A stretch of DNA of 9,600 nucleotides from Deltaproteobacteria bacterium (GTDB taxonomy: Bacteria; Desulfobacterota; DSM-4660; Desulfatiglandales; HGW-15). The position numbers and the translations under genes are program-made. This document shows, in pieces, positions 1 to 5,445 of this stretch (the stretch's first letter is position 1; the number at the start of each line of letters is the position of its first letter). The stretch is from the NCBI GenBank assembly GCA_019307805.1, contig JAFDIX010000082.1, positions 1 to 9,600 on the forward strand, in the 5' to 3' direction. Below the pieces are notes generated by a model. That model saw nothing but the letters and a program-made list of their open reading frames with translations. It ran no database searches and had not been told where the DNA came from.

Positions 1-1720
1 TGCCCTTGAGGTACTGGCCGGTGAGGGACCCGTTGACCCGGGAAGTGGGCCCGAAGTACATGACCTGTCCGCCCTGTTCCCCGGCCCCGGGGCCGAGATC
101 AAGCATGAAATCGCTTTGGCTGATAATCTCCGGGTCATGCTCTACTACCACGACGGTGTTCTGGAGATCCCGGAGTCCTTTAAGGATTCCGATAAGACGG
201 TGGTTGTCCCTGGGGTGAAGCCCGATGCTCGGCTCGTCCAGGACATAGAGGGTGTTGACGAGGGAGGACCCCAGGGCGGAGGTGAGGGCGACGCGCTGTA
301 CCTCGCCACCGGAGAGTGTTCGGGATTGCCGATCCAGTGTGAGGTAGCCCAGCCCCACGTCCAGAAGGTATTTGAGCCTGTTGCGGATTTCGTCAAGGAC
401 AAGGAGGCTTGCCTTGTCCCCGGAAGAGACCTTCACCCTATTGAAAAAACGGCCTGTCTCATCAACACTCATTGCGTTGATCTCGGCAATGTTTTTCCCC
501 TGCAGCCGATAGAGCAGGGTCTCTTCTTGAAACCGGGTGCCGTGACAATCCGGACACTCACTGTAGCTTCTGTAACGGGAGAGGAAGACCCGGACGGGCA
601 TCTTGTAGGTTTTTGTCTCCAGCCAATTGAAGAACCCGCGAATACCATAGTAGGTCGGTGTCCCGTCAATGATGTCTTTTTTCTGGGTTTTGGTGAGACG
701 CCGGAAAGGGGAATTGGAAGGAATCTTCCTGCGCCTGCAGAAATCCATCAGATCTTCAAACTCCATCCTTCCCCTCTCCACGGAGCCCCAGGGCTTTAGG
801 GCCCCCTCTTCAATGGACAGGGAAGGGTCCGGGATGACAAGATCCAGATCGATATCAATAACTCTCCCGAACCCCCGGCAGGTCTCACACGCCCCCACAG
901 GCGTGTTGAAGGAAAAGAGGTTGGGAGTGGGCCGGGCATAGGATATTTTACAACGGGCACATTCCAGGGTGCTGCTGAAGGAAAGATGCCTGGAAGGCTT
1001 GATCCAGAGGTGGAGTCTGCCGCCACCAAACCGAAAGGCCTGTTCCAGGGAGTCTATGATGCGCTTTTTTTCAGACGGTTTGAAGGGGAGCCGGTCCGCC
1101 ACGATCTGAATCTCGTCTTCATGGTTTTCCGGTTGCCAGTGGTCCAGATCCGATATTTGCCCCTTGCGGAAGTACCGGGTGAAACCCATGCGATGGAGCT
1201 CTTTGCGAATTTCCTCGGAAGGGGTCTTGTCCCGGGGAACGGGGAAGGTGATGATCACCTCCGCGCCCTTGGGCAGGTCCCTAATAGCATTCCACACGTG
1301 GGCCGGGGTTTCCGGAAGAACCGGTTTTCCGCAGCCTCTGCAATGGAGCTTTCCCAACCGGGCGTAGAGCAGTTTCAGGTGATCCGTGAGTTCCGTCATC
1401 GTCCCCACGGTGGAGCGCGAGGTCCTTACCGGATCCTTTCGGTCGATGGCAATGGCGGGGGGGATGTTCTCAATCCGATCCACCAGGGGACGGTCCATAC
1501 GCTCCATGAACTGTCGGGCATAGGGGGAAAATGTCTCGACATAGCGGCGCTGGCCCTCGGCGTACAGGGTATCGAAGGCGAAGGAAGACTTGCCCGAACC
1601 GCTCACGCCGGTCACCACGGTAATCCGGTTGAGGGGAATGTCCAGGGTCAGATTTTTCAGGTTATTCTGACGGGCACCAACGACCTTGATGTCCGGAGTG
1701 TGTGTGCTTTTTTTTGGCAA
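1..1720 (-). CDS. uvrA: UvrA, excinuclease ABC subunit A (N-terminal 573 codons, cut by window edge)
   Basis: UvrA is the DNA-damage-recognition ATPase of nucleotide excision repair; it works in the cytoplasm as a dimer and loads UvrB. The frame is open from 1720 to the left edge. Seen in order: Walker A GVSGSGKS (residues 38-45), the segment RMDRPLVDRIENIPPAIAID, a zinc module CX2C-X20-CX2C (Cys 254, 257, 278, 281), the PCDCHGTR-like element ECPDCHGTR, the ABC signature LSGGE (469-473), Walker B LDEPSIGLH from 494, and the switch His 527 in VVVEHD. The zinc spacing is that of E. coli UvrA. The family is about 940 residues, so the second ATPase half is outside the window. The start is TTG at 1720: an in-frame TAA lies at 1741-1739 and no ATG or GTG falls between. 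A possible SD, AGAAGG, sits only 3 bases upstream. Identity is certain; the start is less so. Confidence 0.97.
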   Translation of the reverse strand, partial: MPKKSTHTPDIKVVGARQNNLKNLTLDIPLNRITVVTGVSGSGKSSFAFDTLYAEGQRRYVETFSPYARQFMERMDRPLVDRIENIPPAIAIDRKDPVRTSRSTVGTMTELTDHLKLLYARLGKLHCRGCGKPVLPETPAHVWNAIRDLPKGAEVIITFPVPRDKTPSEEIRKELHRMGFTRYFRKGQISDLDHWQPENHEDEIQIVADRLPFKPSEKKRIIDSLEQAFRFGGGRLHLWIKPSRHLSFSSTLECARCKISYARPTPNLFSFNTPVGACETCRGFGRVIDIDLDLVIPDPSLSIEEGALKPWGSVERGRMEFEDLMDFCRRRKIPSNSPFRRLTKTQKKDIIDGTPTYYGIRGFFNWLETKTYKMPVRVFLSRYRSYSECPDCHGTRFQEETLLYRLQGKNIAEINAMSVDETGRFFNRVKVSSGDKASLLVLDEIRNRLKYLLDVGLGYLTLDRQSRTLSGGEVQRVALTSALGSSLVNTLYVLDEPSIGLHPRDNHRLIGILKGLRDLQNTVVVVEHDPEIISQSDFMLDLGPGAGEQGGQVMYFGPTSRVNGSLTGQYLKG

Positions 1721-1772
1721 TGGCCTTCTAAATCTTAATTAATCCACCGGTTCTACCGGTGAGAAATGAAAA

Positions 1773-1804
1773 GATACTGGATGCTGGATACTGGATACTG
1801 GATA
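1773..1804. repeat. 7-bp tandem repeat, CTGGAT(A/G) x4
   Basis: Four head-to-tail copies of CTGGATG/CTGGATA lie at 1777-1783, 1784-1790, 1791-1797 and 1798-1804, preceded by a partial GATA at 1773. A degenerate inverted counterpart (CCAGCATCTAGCATCTG, 1956-1972) lies on the other side of the palindrome at 1838-1906, so the two may be the arms of one mobile or REP-like unit. The repeat sits just upstream of uvrA. Confidence 0.75.
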
Positions 1805-1837
1805 AAATACGAATAAAGGAATTTCAACGAGTTCTGG

Positions 1838-1906
1838 ATGCCGGTCGAAGATCCCGTCTTCAGCGGGGATCGAGTCCCCGCAGACAACTACGGGACAGGC
1901 CGGCAT
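1838..1906. repeat. Nested palindrome (REP-like hairpin)
   Basis: Three nested complementary pairs can be read: ATGCCGG (1838-1844) with CCGGCAT (1900-1906), CCCGT (1853-1857) with ACGGG (1890-1894), and GCGGGGA (1863-1869) with TCCCCGC (1875-1881) around a TCGAG loop. Together they would fold into one long, interrupted stem. The GATGCCGG...CCGGCATGACGG style is that of dispersed intergenic palindromes in many proteobacterial genomes. It lacks a T-run, so a role as a simple terminator is unlikely. Confidence 0.7.
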
Positions 1907-1938
1907 GACGGATTTGGACTTTTTACGGGCCCGTCAAA

Positions 1939-1972
1939 TATTATCTATCCGGCAACCAGCATCTAGCATCTG
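1939..1972. repeat. Degenerate inverted copy of the CTGGAT repeat arm
   Basis: The reverse complement of this stretch carries GATGCTAGATGCTGG followed by CCGGATAGATAATA. It aligns with GATACTGGATGCTGG and CTGGATAAAATA in the left arm at 1773-1810. With the palindrome between them this gives an arm-palindrome-arm layout of about 200 bp. Confidence 0.45.
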
Positions 1973-1984
1973 TTCGCCTCCCCG

Positions 1985-2007
1985 GCCCGTACCGGCCCGG
2001 GACGGGC
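1985..2007. repeat. GC-rich hairpin
   Basis: GCCCGT (1985-1990) is complementary to ACGGGC (2002-2007) around an 11-base loop. No T-run follows on either strand. It is one of several palindromes crowded into the gap between uvrA and the methyltransferase gene. Confidence 0.45.
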
Positions 2008-2043
2008 AAGCAATGTGTTATTTATTCCTCCAACTCGTCGGCT

Positions 2044-2096
2044 TGTCCGCTGGCGGGTTTCCCCGCCTCCGGCGGGACAGGAAGGCGAAGCTTCGC
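2044..2096. repeat. Hairpin plus perfect 12-bp palindrome
   Basis: TGTCC and GGCGGG (2044-2057) pair with CCCGCC and GGACA (2062-2079). Immediately after comes the perfect palindrome GCGAAGCTTCGC (2085-2096). Such paired GC-rich palindromes are typical of dispersed intergenic repeats. They lie about 45-100 bases past the stop of the minus-strand methyltransferase and could slow transcription there, but no T-run supports a classical terminator. Confidence 0.5.
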
Positions 2097-2141
2097 TAGA
2101 AATCATTATGGCATGGGGTGGGGTATGGATCAATGCAAAAT

Positions 2142-2675
2142 TCACATATAACCGGTTCTCACTGATTCCGGTTTGCGGCACACAATCTGAGCCACGGCCC
2201 TTTTTGGATTTTCCAGGATCCCTTCAAAGGAGTGAATAATCTCCCAGTCCTGAAACCATCCATGTAATTCCCCTGGCATCAGGAGAAAATCGGGATTGCG
2301 GGGTTTTCCAAATGGCGGCTGCTCAATGGTGAATGTCTCATAGAAAATAAGTCCACCGTCCTTCAGTCCTTTTTTAATGCATGGGATAAGGGGGCGGTGA
2401 AGGTACCGGAAAACCAGGATGGTCCCATAGGTATCCGGAGGCAGGGGATTGACACCATCCTGCTCCAGGTCCACCCTGGCAAACTCTGCATCCACGCCCA
2501 ATCCCTTTGCCAGGCCCCTGGCCTTGGAAAGAGCGTCCCGGGAAATATCCCAGAGAATCACGGGAAAGCCTCTCCCAGCCAAAAATAGAGCGTTGTGTCC
2601 TTCACCGCATGCGAGGTCCAGGACCGGCCCCTTCACTGCTTCCGGGGCAAAGAGATGCAGGTGTTTCAGGAGCAA
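2142..2675 (-). CDS. Small class I SAM-dependent methyltransferase (TehB-like)
   Basis: Motif I is clear as VLDLACGEGHNALFLA (about residues 18-33), followed by an acidic loop ending WDIS and a later FARVDLEQD segment; this is a Rossmann-fold SAM-binding domain. The C-terminal part (ETFTIEQPPFGKPRNPDFLL, then the P-G-E-L segment) matches the small TehB-like methyltransferase group. The substrate is unknown and tellurite should not be assumed. The only standard start is TTG at 2675, which gives 177 residues and a short N-terminus. In-frame sequence upstream reads KDYTSEPSPLLLK, which looks like the usual family N-terminus. It is preceded by AAGGAAGG (2728-2721) and an ATT codon at 2711-2709, so the natural product is probably about 189 residues, or the start codon has been lost. 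An in-frame TGA at 2750-2748 limits the extension. Confidence 0.85.
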   Translation of the reverse strand: MLLKHLHLFAPEAVKGPVLDLACGEGHNALFLAGRGFPVILWDISRDALSKARGLAKGLGVDAEFARVDLEQDGVNPLPPDTYGTILVFRYLHRPLIPCIKKGLKDGGLIFYETFTIEQPPFGKPRNPDFLLMPGELHGWFQDWEIIHSFEGILENPKRAVAQIVCRKPESVRTGYM

Positions 2676-2720
2676 TGGAGATGGTTCACTGGTGTAATCC
2701 TTTGCAGAAATCTTCTCAGA

Positions 2721-2728
2721 CCTTCCTT
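2721..2728 (-). promoter_or_regulatory. Ribosome-binding-site-like AAGGAAGG before an ATT codon
   Basis: On the minus strand AAGGAAGG is followed, 9 bases later, by ATT (2711-2709), in frame with the methyltransferase. No ATG, GTG or TTG occurs between the in-frame TGA at 2750 and the TTG at 2675. A purine-rich site at that distance suggests translation once began, or still begins, at 2711. Confidence 0.4.
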
Positions 2729-2829
2729 TCGATATGGCGGATGATGTTCAGATAAATATTGCGATAACGATTTCAGACGCATGACCAAAGGTCGTGCCGG
2801 GCATAAAAGGATTCACATTATTAATGTTA

Positions 2830-2975
2830 TTTCTGGGACATGATATTAGCCCGACTACCCCAATTCAAGGGCAATGTTGAGCGTTTCCCTACACCGCATG
2901 ACCGTAGATTCGCCAAAGGAGCTTTTCATTTGGAGCGGTATTGGGGTATCCTACTCTAGTCTCCTGTCCCAGAAA
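2830..2975. repeat. Inverted-repeat element of 146 bp (MITE-like)
   Basis: The left end TTTCTGGGACA...ACCCCAAT (2830-2864) and the right end ATTGGGGTA...TGTCCCAGAAA (2940-2975) are inverted copies of about 35 bp. The outer 11 bases and inner 8 bases match perfectly and the middle is diverged. The roughly 75 bp between them encode no recognisable protein; the longest frame is a 35-codon ORF from the ATG at 2874. No clear target-site duplication was seen. It could be a miniature inverted-repeat transposable element or a solo internal-deletion copy of an IS, but the family is not recognised. Confidence 0.6.
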
Positions 2976-3056
2976 AATTAGAAAAATCGTATGGGATTTA
3001 AACTTTCATTTTCGAGAAGCAATAACGATAAAGTCAAGTCCGAGTTATTAAGGAGA

Positions 3057-3248
3057 GCATTTAATTGTTTGCATTTCAATAGCTTTGCGAAAAAAATCCC
3101 CCTCAATCTCCCTTTAAAAAAGGGGGAGGGCCAATCGTACTTAGGCTATCTTGCCCCTCAATTCCCTTAGAAAAGGGGGACTTTAAGGACTTCCCCCCTT
3201 TTTTAAAGGGGGGCCAGGGGGGATTTCAGATTGCAAACAATATTATGC
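3057..3248. repeat. Nested inverted-repeat element of 192 bp with C/G-run palindromes
   Basis: The ends are 17-bp inverted repeats, GCATTTAATTGTTTGCA (3057-3073) and TGCAAACAATATTATGC (3232-3248), matching at 14 of 17 positions with the inner 10 perfect. Inside lie two long inverted arms (3094-3130 and 3190-3226) of the AAATCCCCC...CCCTTTAAAAAAGGGGG type, each itself a hairpin, plus a third shorter copy at 3154-3180. This AAATCCCCC/GGGGGATTT pattern is a familiar kind of dispersed intergenic repeat. The nested ITR suggests a non-autonomous mobile unit. It sits about 95 bp before the tRNA nucleotidyltransferase gene. Confidence 0.7.
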
Positions 3249-3342
3249 TCCGCGTAGTATGTGAATTACATGTCGGACACAACACTGGTATCATGAAAAG
3301 TATACTCTGCAAGGCTGGGGAAAAAAATTTTTGGAATGGGAT

Positions 3343-4653
3343 ATGCCAGTGAAAATGGATATTCCCCCATTTGTCACCAAGATCATTCAAGGACTCCAGC
3401 GTGCCGGCCACGAGGCATACATCGTTGGCGGGGCGCCCAGGGACGCGTATCTCAGGCGCCCGATCATGGACTGGGATATTACGACTTCGGCCTCACCTGA
3501 AAAGATCAAGACGGCATTCTCCGGCATCCGGCATTTCTCTCTCAAACACGGCACGGTGACGCTTGTTCACAATGGGCAGCTTTATGAGGTGACGTGTTTC
3601 AGGGGGTCTCGCGGCATTGGAAAGAACCTGAAGGAGGATCTTGGGCTTCGGGATTTTACCATCAATGCCATGGCCTACGAACCAGGCAGTGAAAAACTCC
3701 TGGATCCCTATGGGGGCAGGGGAGACATCGCCCAAGGGCTGGTCAGGGCGGTTGGAGCGCCCGAGGATCGGTTCCGGGAGGATCCCCTCCGGCTCATGAG
3801 GGCCATCCGCATTGCCAACCAACTGGGATTCAGGATTGATCCTAAAACCCTGGATGCCCTTATCTCAATGGCAAATCTACTGAAAACCGTGGCAACAGAA
3901 AGGGTGCGGGATGAAATGATGAAGGTCCTGCTGTGCCGGAAGCCCTCCATTGGATTCAACCTGATGCGGCGGACAGGTCTTTTAAATGTCTTTCTCCCTG
4001 AACTCATGGAAGGCTATCTAAAACGACAGAATACCTATCATCGGTTTACGATCTTCAAGCATGTTATGGTGACGGTGGATCGCGTTGATGCGGACCCTGT
4101 CCTGAGACTCACGGCTTTGTTCCACGATATCGCAAAACCCCGATGCAGGACCAAGTCCGATGGCCGATGGCGGTTTCTGGGGCACGAGGAAGCAAGTGCC
4201 GGGCTGGCCGAGGAGATCATGGAGCGCCTGAAATTTGGGAAGGAGACCAGGCAAGAGGTGACCCACCTCATATTCCATCACCTCATCGGCTATGGCTCCC
4301 AATGGACTGATGGCGCTGTGAGGCGGTTGATTCGAAAAGTGGGGCCGGAAAATGTGGGACGCCTCCTGGCATTTCGCAGGGCCGATCTCCTGGCCCACGG
4401 CATGGGGAATGAAAAATTGCATCTCCTGGATGAGCTTGAAGAGAGAATAGAAAAGGTGAGCGCGGAATTCCTTGTAAAGAAGCGCGGGGATCTGGCGATC
4501 GACGGGAGTCAGGTTATGGCGTTCCTGGGTCTATCCCCGGGACCGGAGGTTGGTAAGGTCCTGGGGGAACTGATGGAGGCGGTCGCGGATCAGCCTGAAG
4601 GGAATACAGAAGAAGGCCTTCTTGAGCTGCTCAAGGCTATGAAAAAAGCCTAG
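3343..4653 (+). CDS. tRNA nucleotidyltransferase / poly(A) polymerase family protein with HD domain
   Basis: This is a class II nucleotidyltransferase of the family that adds CCA (or only CC, or A) to tRNA 3' ends, or poly(A) to RNA. From the ATG at 3343 (436 residues): GGAPRD (29-34); metal-binding D43-W-D45 (motif A); RDFTINAMA (103-111, motif B region); DPYGG...VRAVG (121-138, motif C); EDPLRLMRAIR (146-156, motif D). These are followed by the head/neck helices, an HD domain with FHDIAKP (H261, D262), and the usual C-terminal segment GDLAIDGSQVMAFLGLSPGP. The family's RRD of motif B reads LRD here. Geobacter is known to split CC-addition, A-addition and poly(A) activity between paralogues, so sequence alone does not settle the reaction. 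TTG 3331 and ATG 3355 are alternative starts; GGAATGGG just upstream favours 3343. Confidence 0.93.
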   Translation: MPVKMDIPPFVTKIIQGLQRAGHEAYIVGGAPRDAYLRRPIMDWDITTSASPEKIKTAFSGIRHFSLKHGTVTLVHNGQLYEVTCFRGSRGIGKNLKEDLGLRDFTINAMAYEPGSEKLLDPYGGRGDIAQGLVRAVGAPEDRFREDPLRLMRAIRIANQLGFRIDPKTLDALISMANLLKTVATERVRDEMMKVLLCRKPSIGFNLMRRTGLLNVFLPELMEGYLKRQNTYHRFTIFKHVMVTVDRVDADPVLRLTALFHDIAKPRCRTKSDGRWRFLGHEEASAGLAEEIMERLKFGKETRQEVTHLIFHHLIGYGSQWTDGAVRRLIRKVGPENVGRLLAFRRADLLAHGMGNEKLHLLDELEERIEKVSAEFLVKKRGDLAIDGSQVMAFLGLSPGPEVGKVLGELMEAVADQPEGNTEEGLLELLKAMKKA

Positions 4654-4673
4654 TTTCCTGCAGGACCTTTTCC

Positions 4674-4703
4674 TTGACAGGTGCAGCGGTTGCTGAATAT
4701 TCT
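4674..4703 (+). promoter_or_regulatory. Possible sigma-70 promoter, TTGACA-18-TATTCT
   Basis: TTGACA (4674-4679, perfect -35) and TATTCT (4698-4703) are separated by 18 bases, 20 bases after the tRNA nucleotidyltransferase stop. Transcription would start near 4710, right at the Shine-Dalgarno of the next gene, leaving a very short leader; this lowers confidence. Confidence 0.3.
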
Positions 4704-4723
4704 GAAAATGAAGGAGAATAGAA

Positions 4724-5344
4724 ATGGTATCCAGATATAAACAGGGATTGGGAGTCGTCTTGGTTCTGGCGCTATTGGGGAGTCTCGTCACATGTGCCAC
4801 GATTTATGTCATGAAGGTACACTACCAGGTTCCATGGGAGGACGAAGGACTCAAAGGGAAGAAAGTGGTCTTTTCTTTTAAGGATGAAAGGGCGGATAAG
4901 CACATTCTCACCAAGAATGCCAAGAAAGAATTCGGGTCTTTTTCGGAAAGTTTTTACCTTTCTGTAGGCCATGCTGAAGAACCGGGCCACAGGATGGGGG
5001 TTTATGATCTTGGCGGTATGTTTGAGGAGGCCTTCCACAAGAGGCTCGAGAATCTGGGTATTGACGTCGTGGAGGAGAGACGGGATTCGGAGATCGGGCT
5101 GGTCATTGCACTTAAATCCTTTCAGTTGGATCTGGTCATCAGTACCTGGAAAGTCACCCTGGAATACGAGGCCAGACTTGTCAAAAAGGGCAACGTCCTT
5201 GCCACCCAGAGTTTATACGGACAGGCGGAACGGTTTAAATGGGTTGGGAGAGGCGAAGCGGATAAGGCTGTCTCAGAAATTTTCAGCGATACGGTGAACC
5301 GGTTGGATTTGGAGAGACTCTTTGTGATGGCCAACATATCCTGA
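4724..5344 (+). CDS. Hypothetical exported or membrane-anchored protein, possibly a lipoprotein
   Basis: I do not recognise this 206-residue protein by family with certainty. It has a short basic N-terminus (MVSRYKQG) and one hydrophobic stretch (about residues 8-30). Cys24 within LVTC is lipobox-like, but with Thr at -1 where Ala, Gly or Ser is usual. The rest is soluble mixed alpha/beta: a KKVVFSFKDERADKHIL strand early, an EEAFHKRLENLGIDVVEE helix-strand, then alternating beta stretches ending in an acidic helix. That order resembles YajG- or LptE-like outer-membrane-associated lipoproteins, but this is only a resemblance. The start is well supported: AAGGAG at 4711-4716 lies 7 bases before the ATG. 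It lies 70 bp after the tRNA nucleotidyltransferase gene and about 100 bp before the kinase gene. Confidence 0.8.
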   Translation: MVSRYKQGLGVVLVLALLGSLVTCATIYVMKVHYQVPWEDEGLKGKKVVFSFKDERADKHILTKNAKKEFGSFSESFYLSVGHAEEPGHRMGVYDLGGMFEEAFHKRLENLGIDVVEERRDSEIGLVIALKSFQLDLVISTWKVTLEYEARLVKKGNVLATQSLYGQAERFKWVGRGEADKAVSEIFSDTVNRLDLERLFVMANIS

Positions 5345-5445
5345 TTCATAAAGGGCCATGGTGTATACTTTTACTGCTTTCTGTGCTATTCCACGGGCCA
5401 AAAGAGGTCAGGCTAAATTCATCATTCTGATTCGGGGTTAACATA

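Larger units (their letters stand above)
1721..2141. other. Gene-free gap with dispersed-type repeats
   Basis: This gap lies downstream of the methyltransferase and upstream of uvrA, both on the minus strand, so the uvrA promoter should be in its left part. No ORF in any frame looks like a protein. The gap is dominated by a four-copy 7-bp tandem repeat, a large nested palindrome and several GC-rich hairpins, each listed separately. I could not recognise a convincing LexA operator or a good sigma-70 promoter for uvrA. Confidence 0.7.
2676..3342. other. Gene-free gap between divergent genes, with two inverted-repeat elements
   Basis: This stretch separates the minus-strand methyltransferase from the plus-strand tRNA nucleotidyltransferase and should hold both promoters. 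It contains two unrelated inverted-repeat elements (2830-2975 and 3057-3248) and AT-rich DNA between them. No tRNA-like fold or convincing protein was found. A TATACT at 3301-3306 could be a -10 box for the downstream gene, but no good -35 was seen at the right distance. Confidence 0.65.

Noticed and set aside
116..1738. Long plus-strand ORFs of 227 and 250 codons
   Set aside because: They are antisense to uvrA, whose frame carries all UvrA motifs without a break. Their translations show no family features.
2874..2981. 35-codon plus-strand ORF inside the 146-bp inverted-repeat element
   Set aside because: No ribosome-binding site, no recognisable motif, and its end is formed by the repeat arm itself.
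3057..3248. CRISPR-like array from repeated C-run/G-run units
   Set aside because: There are only three units, in mixed orientation, with no regular spacing or spacers and no cas genes nearby.
5364..5369. TATACT as a -10 box for the kinase gene
   Set aside because: The hexamer 17 bases upstream (CTGATT) is a poor -35 and no extended -10 is present, so it is not listed as a promoter.
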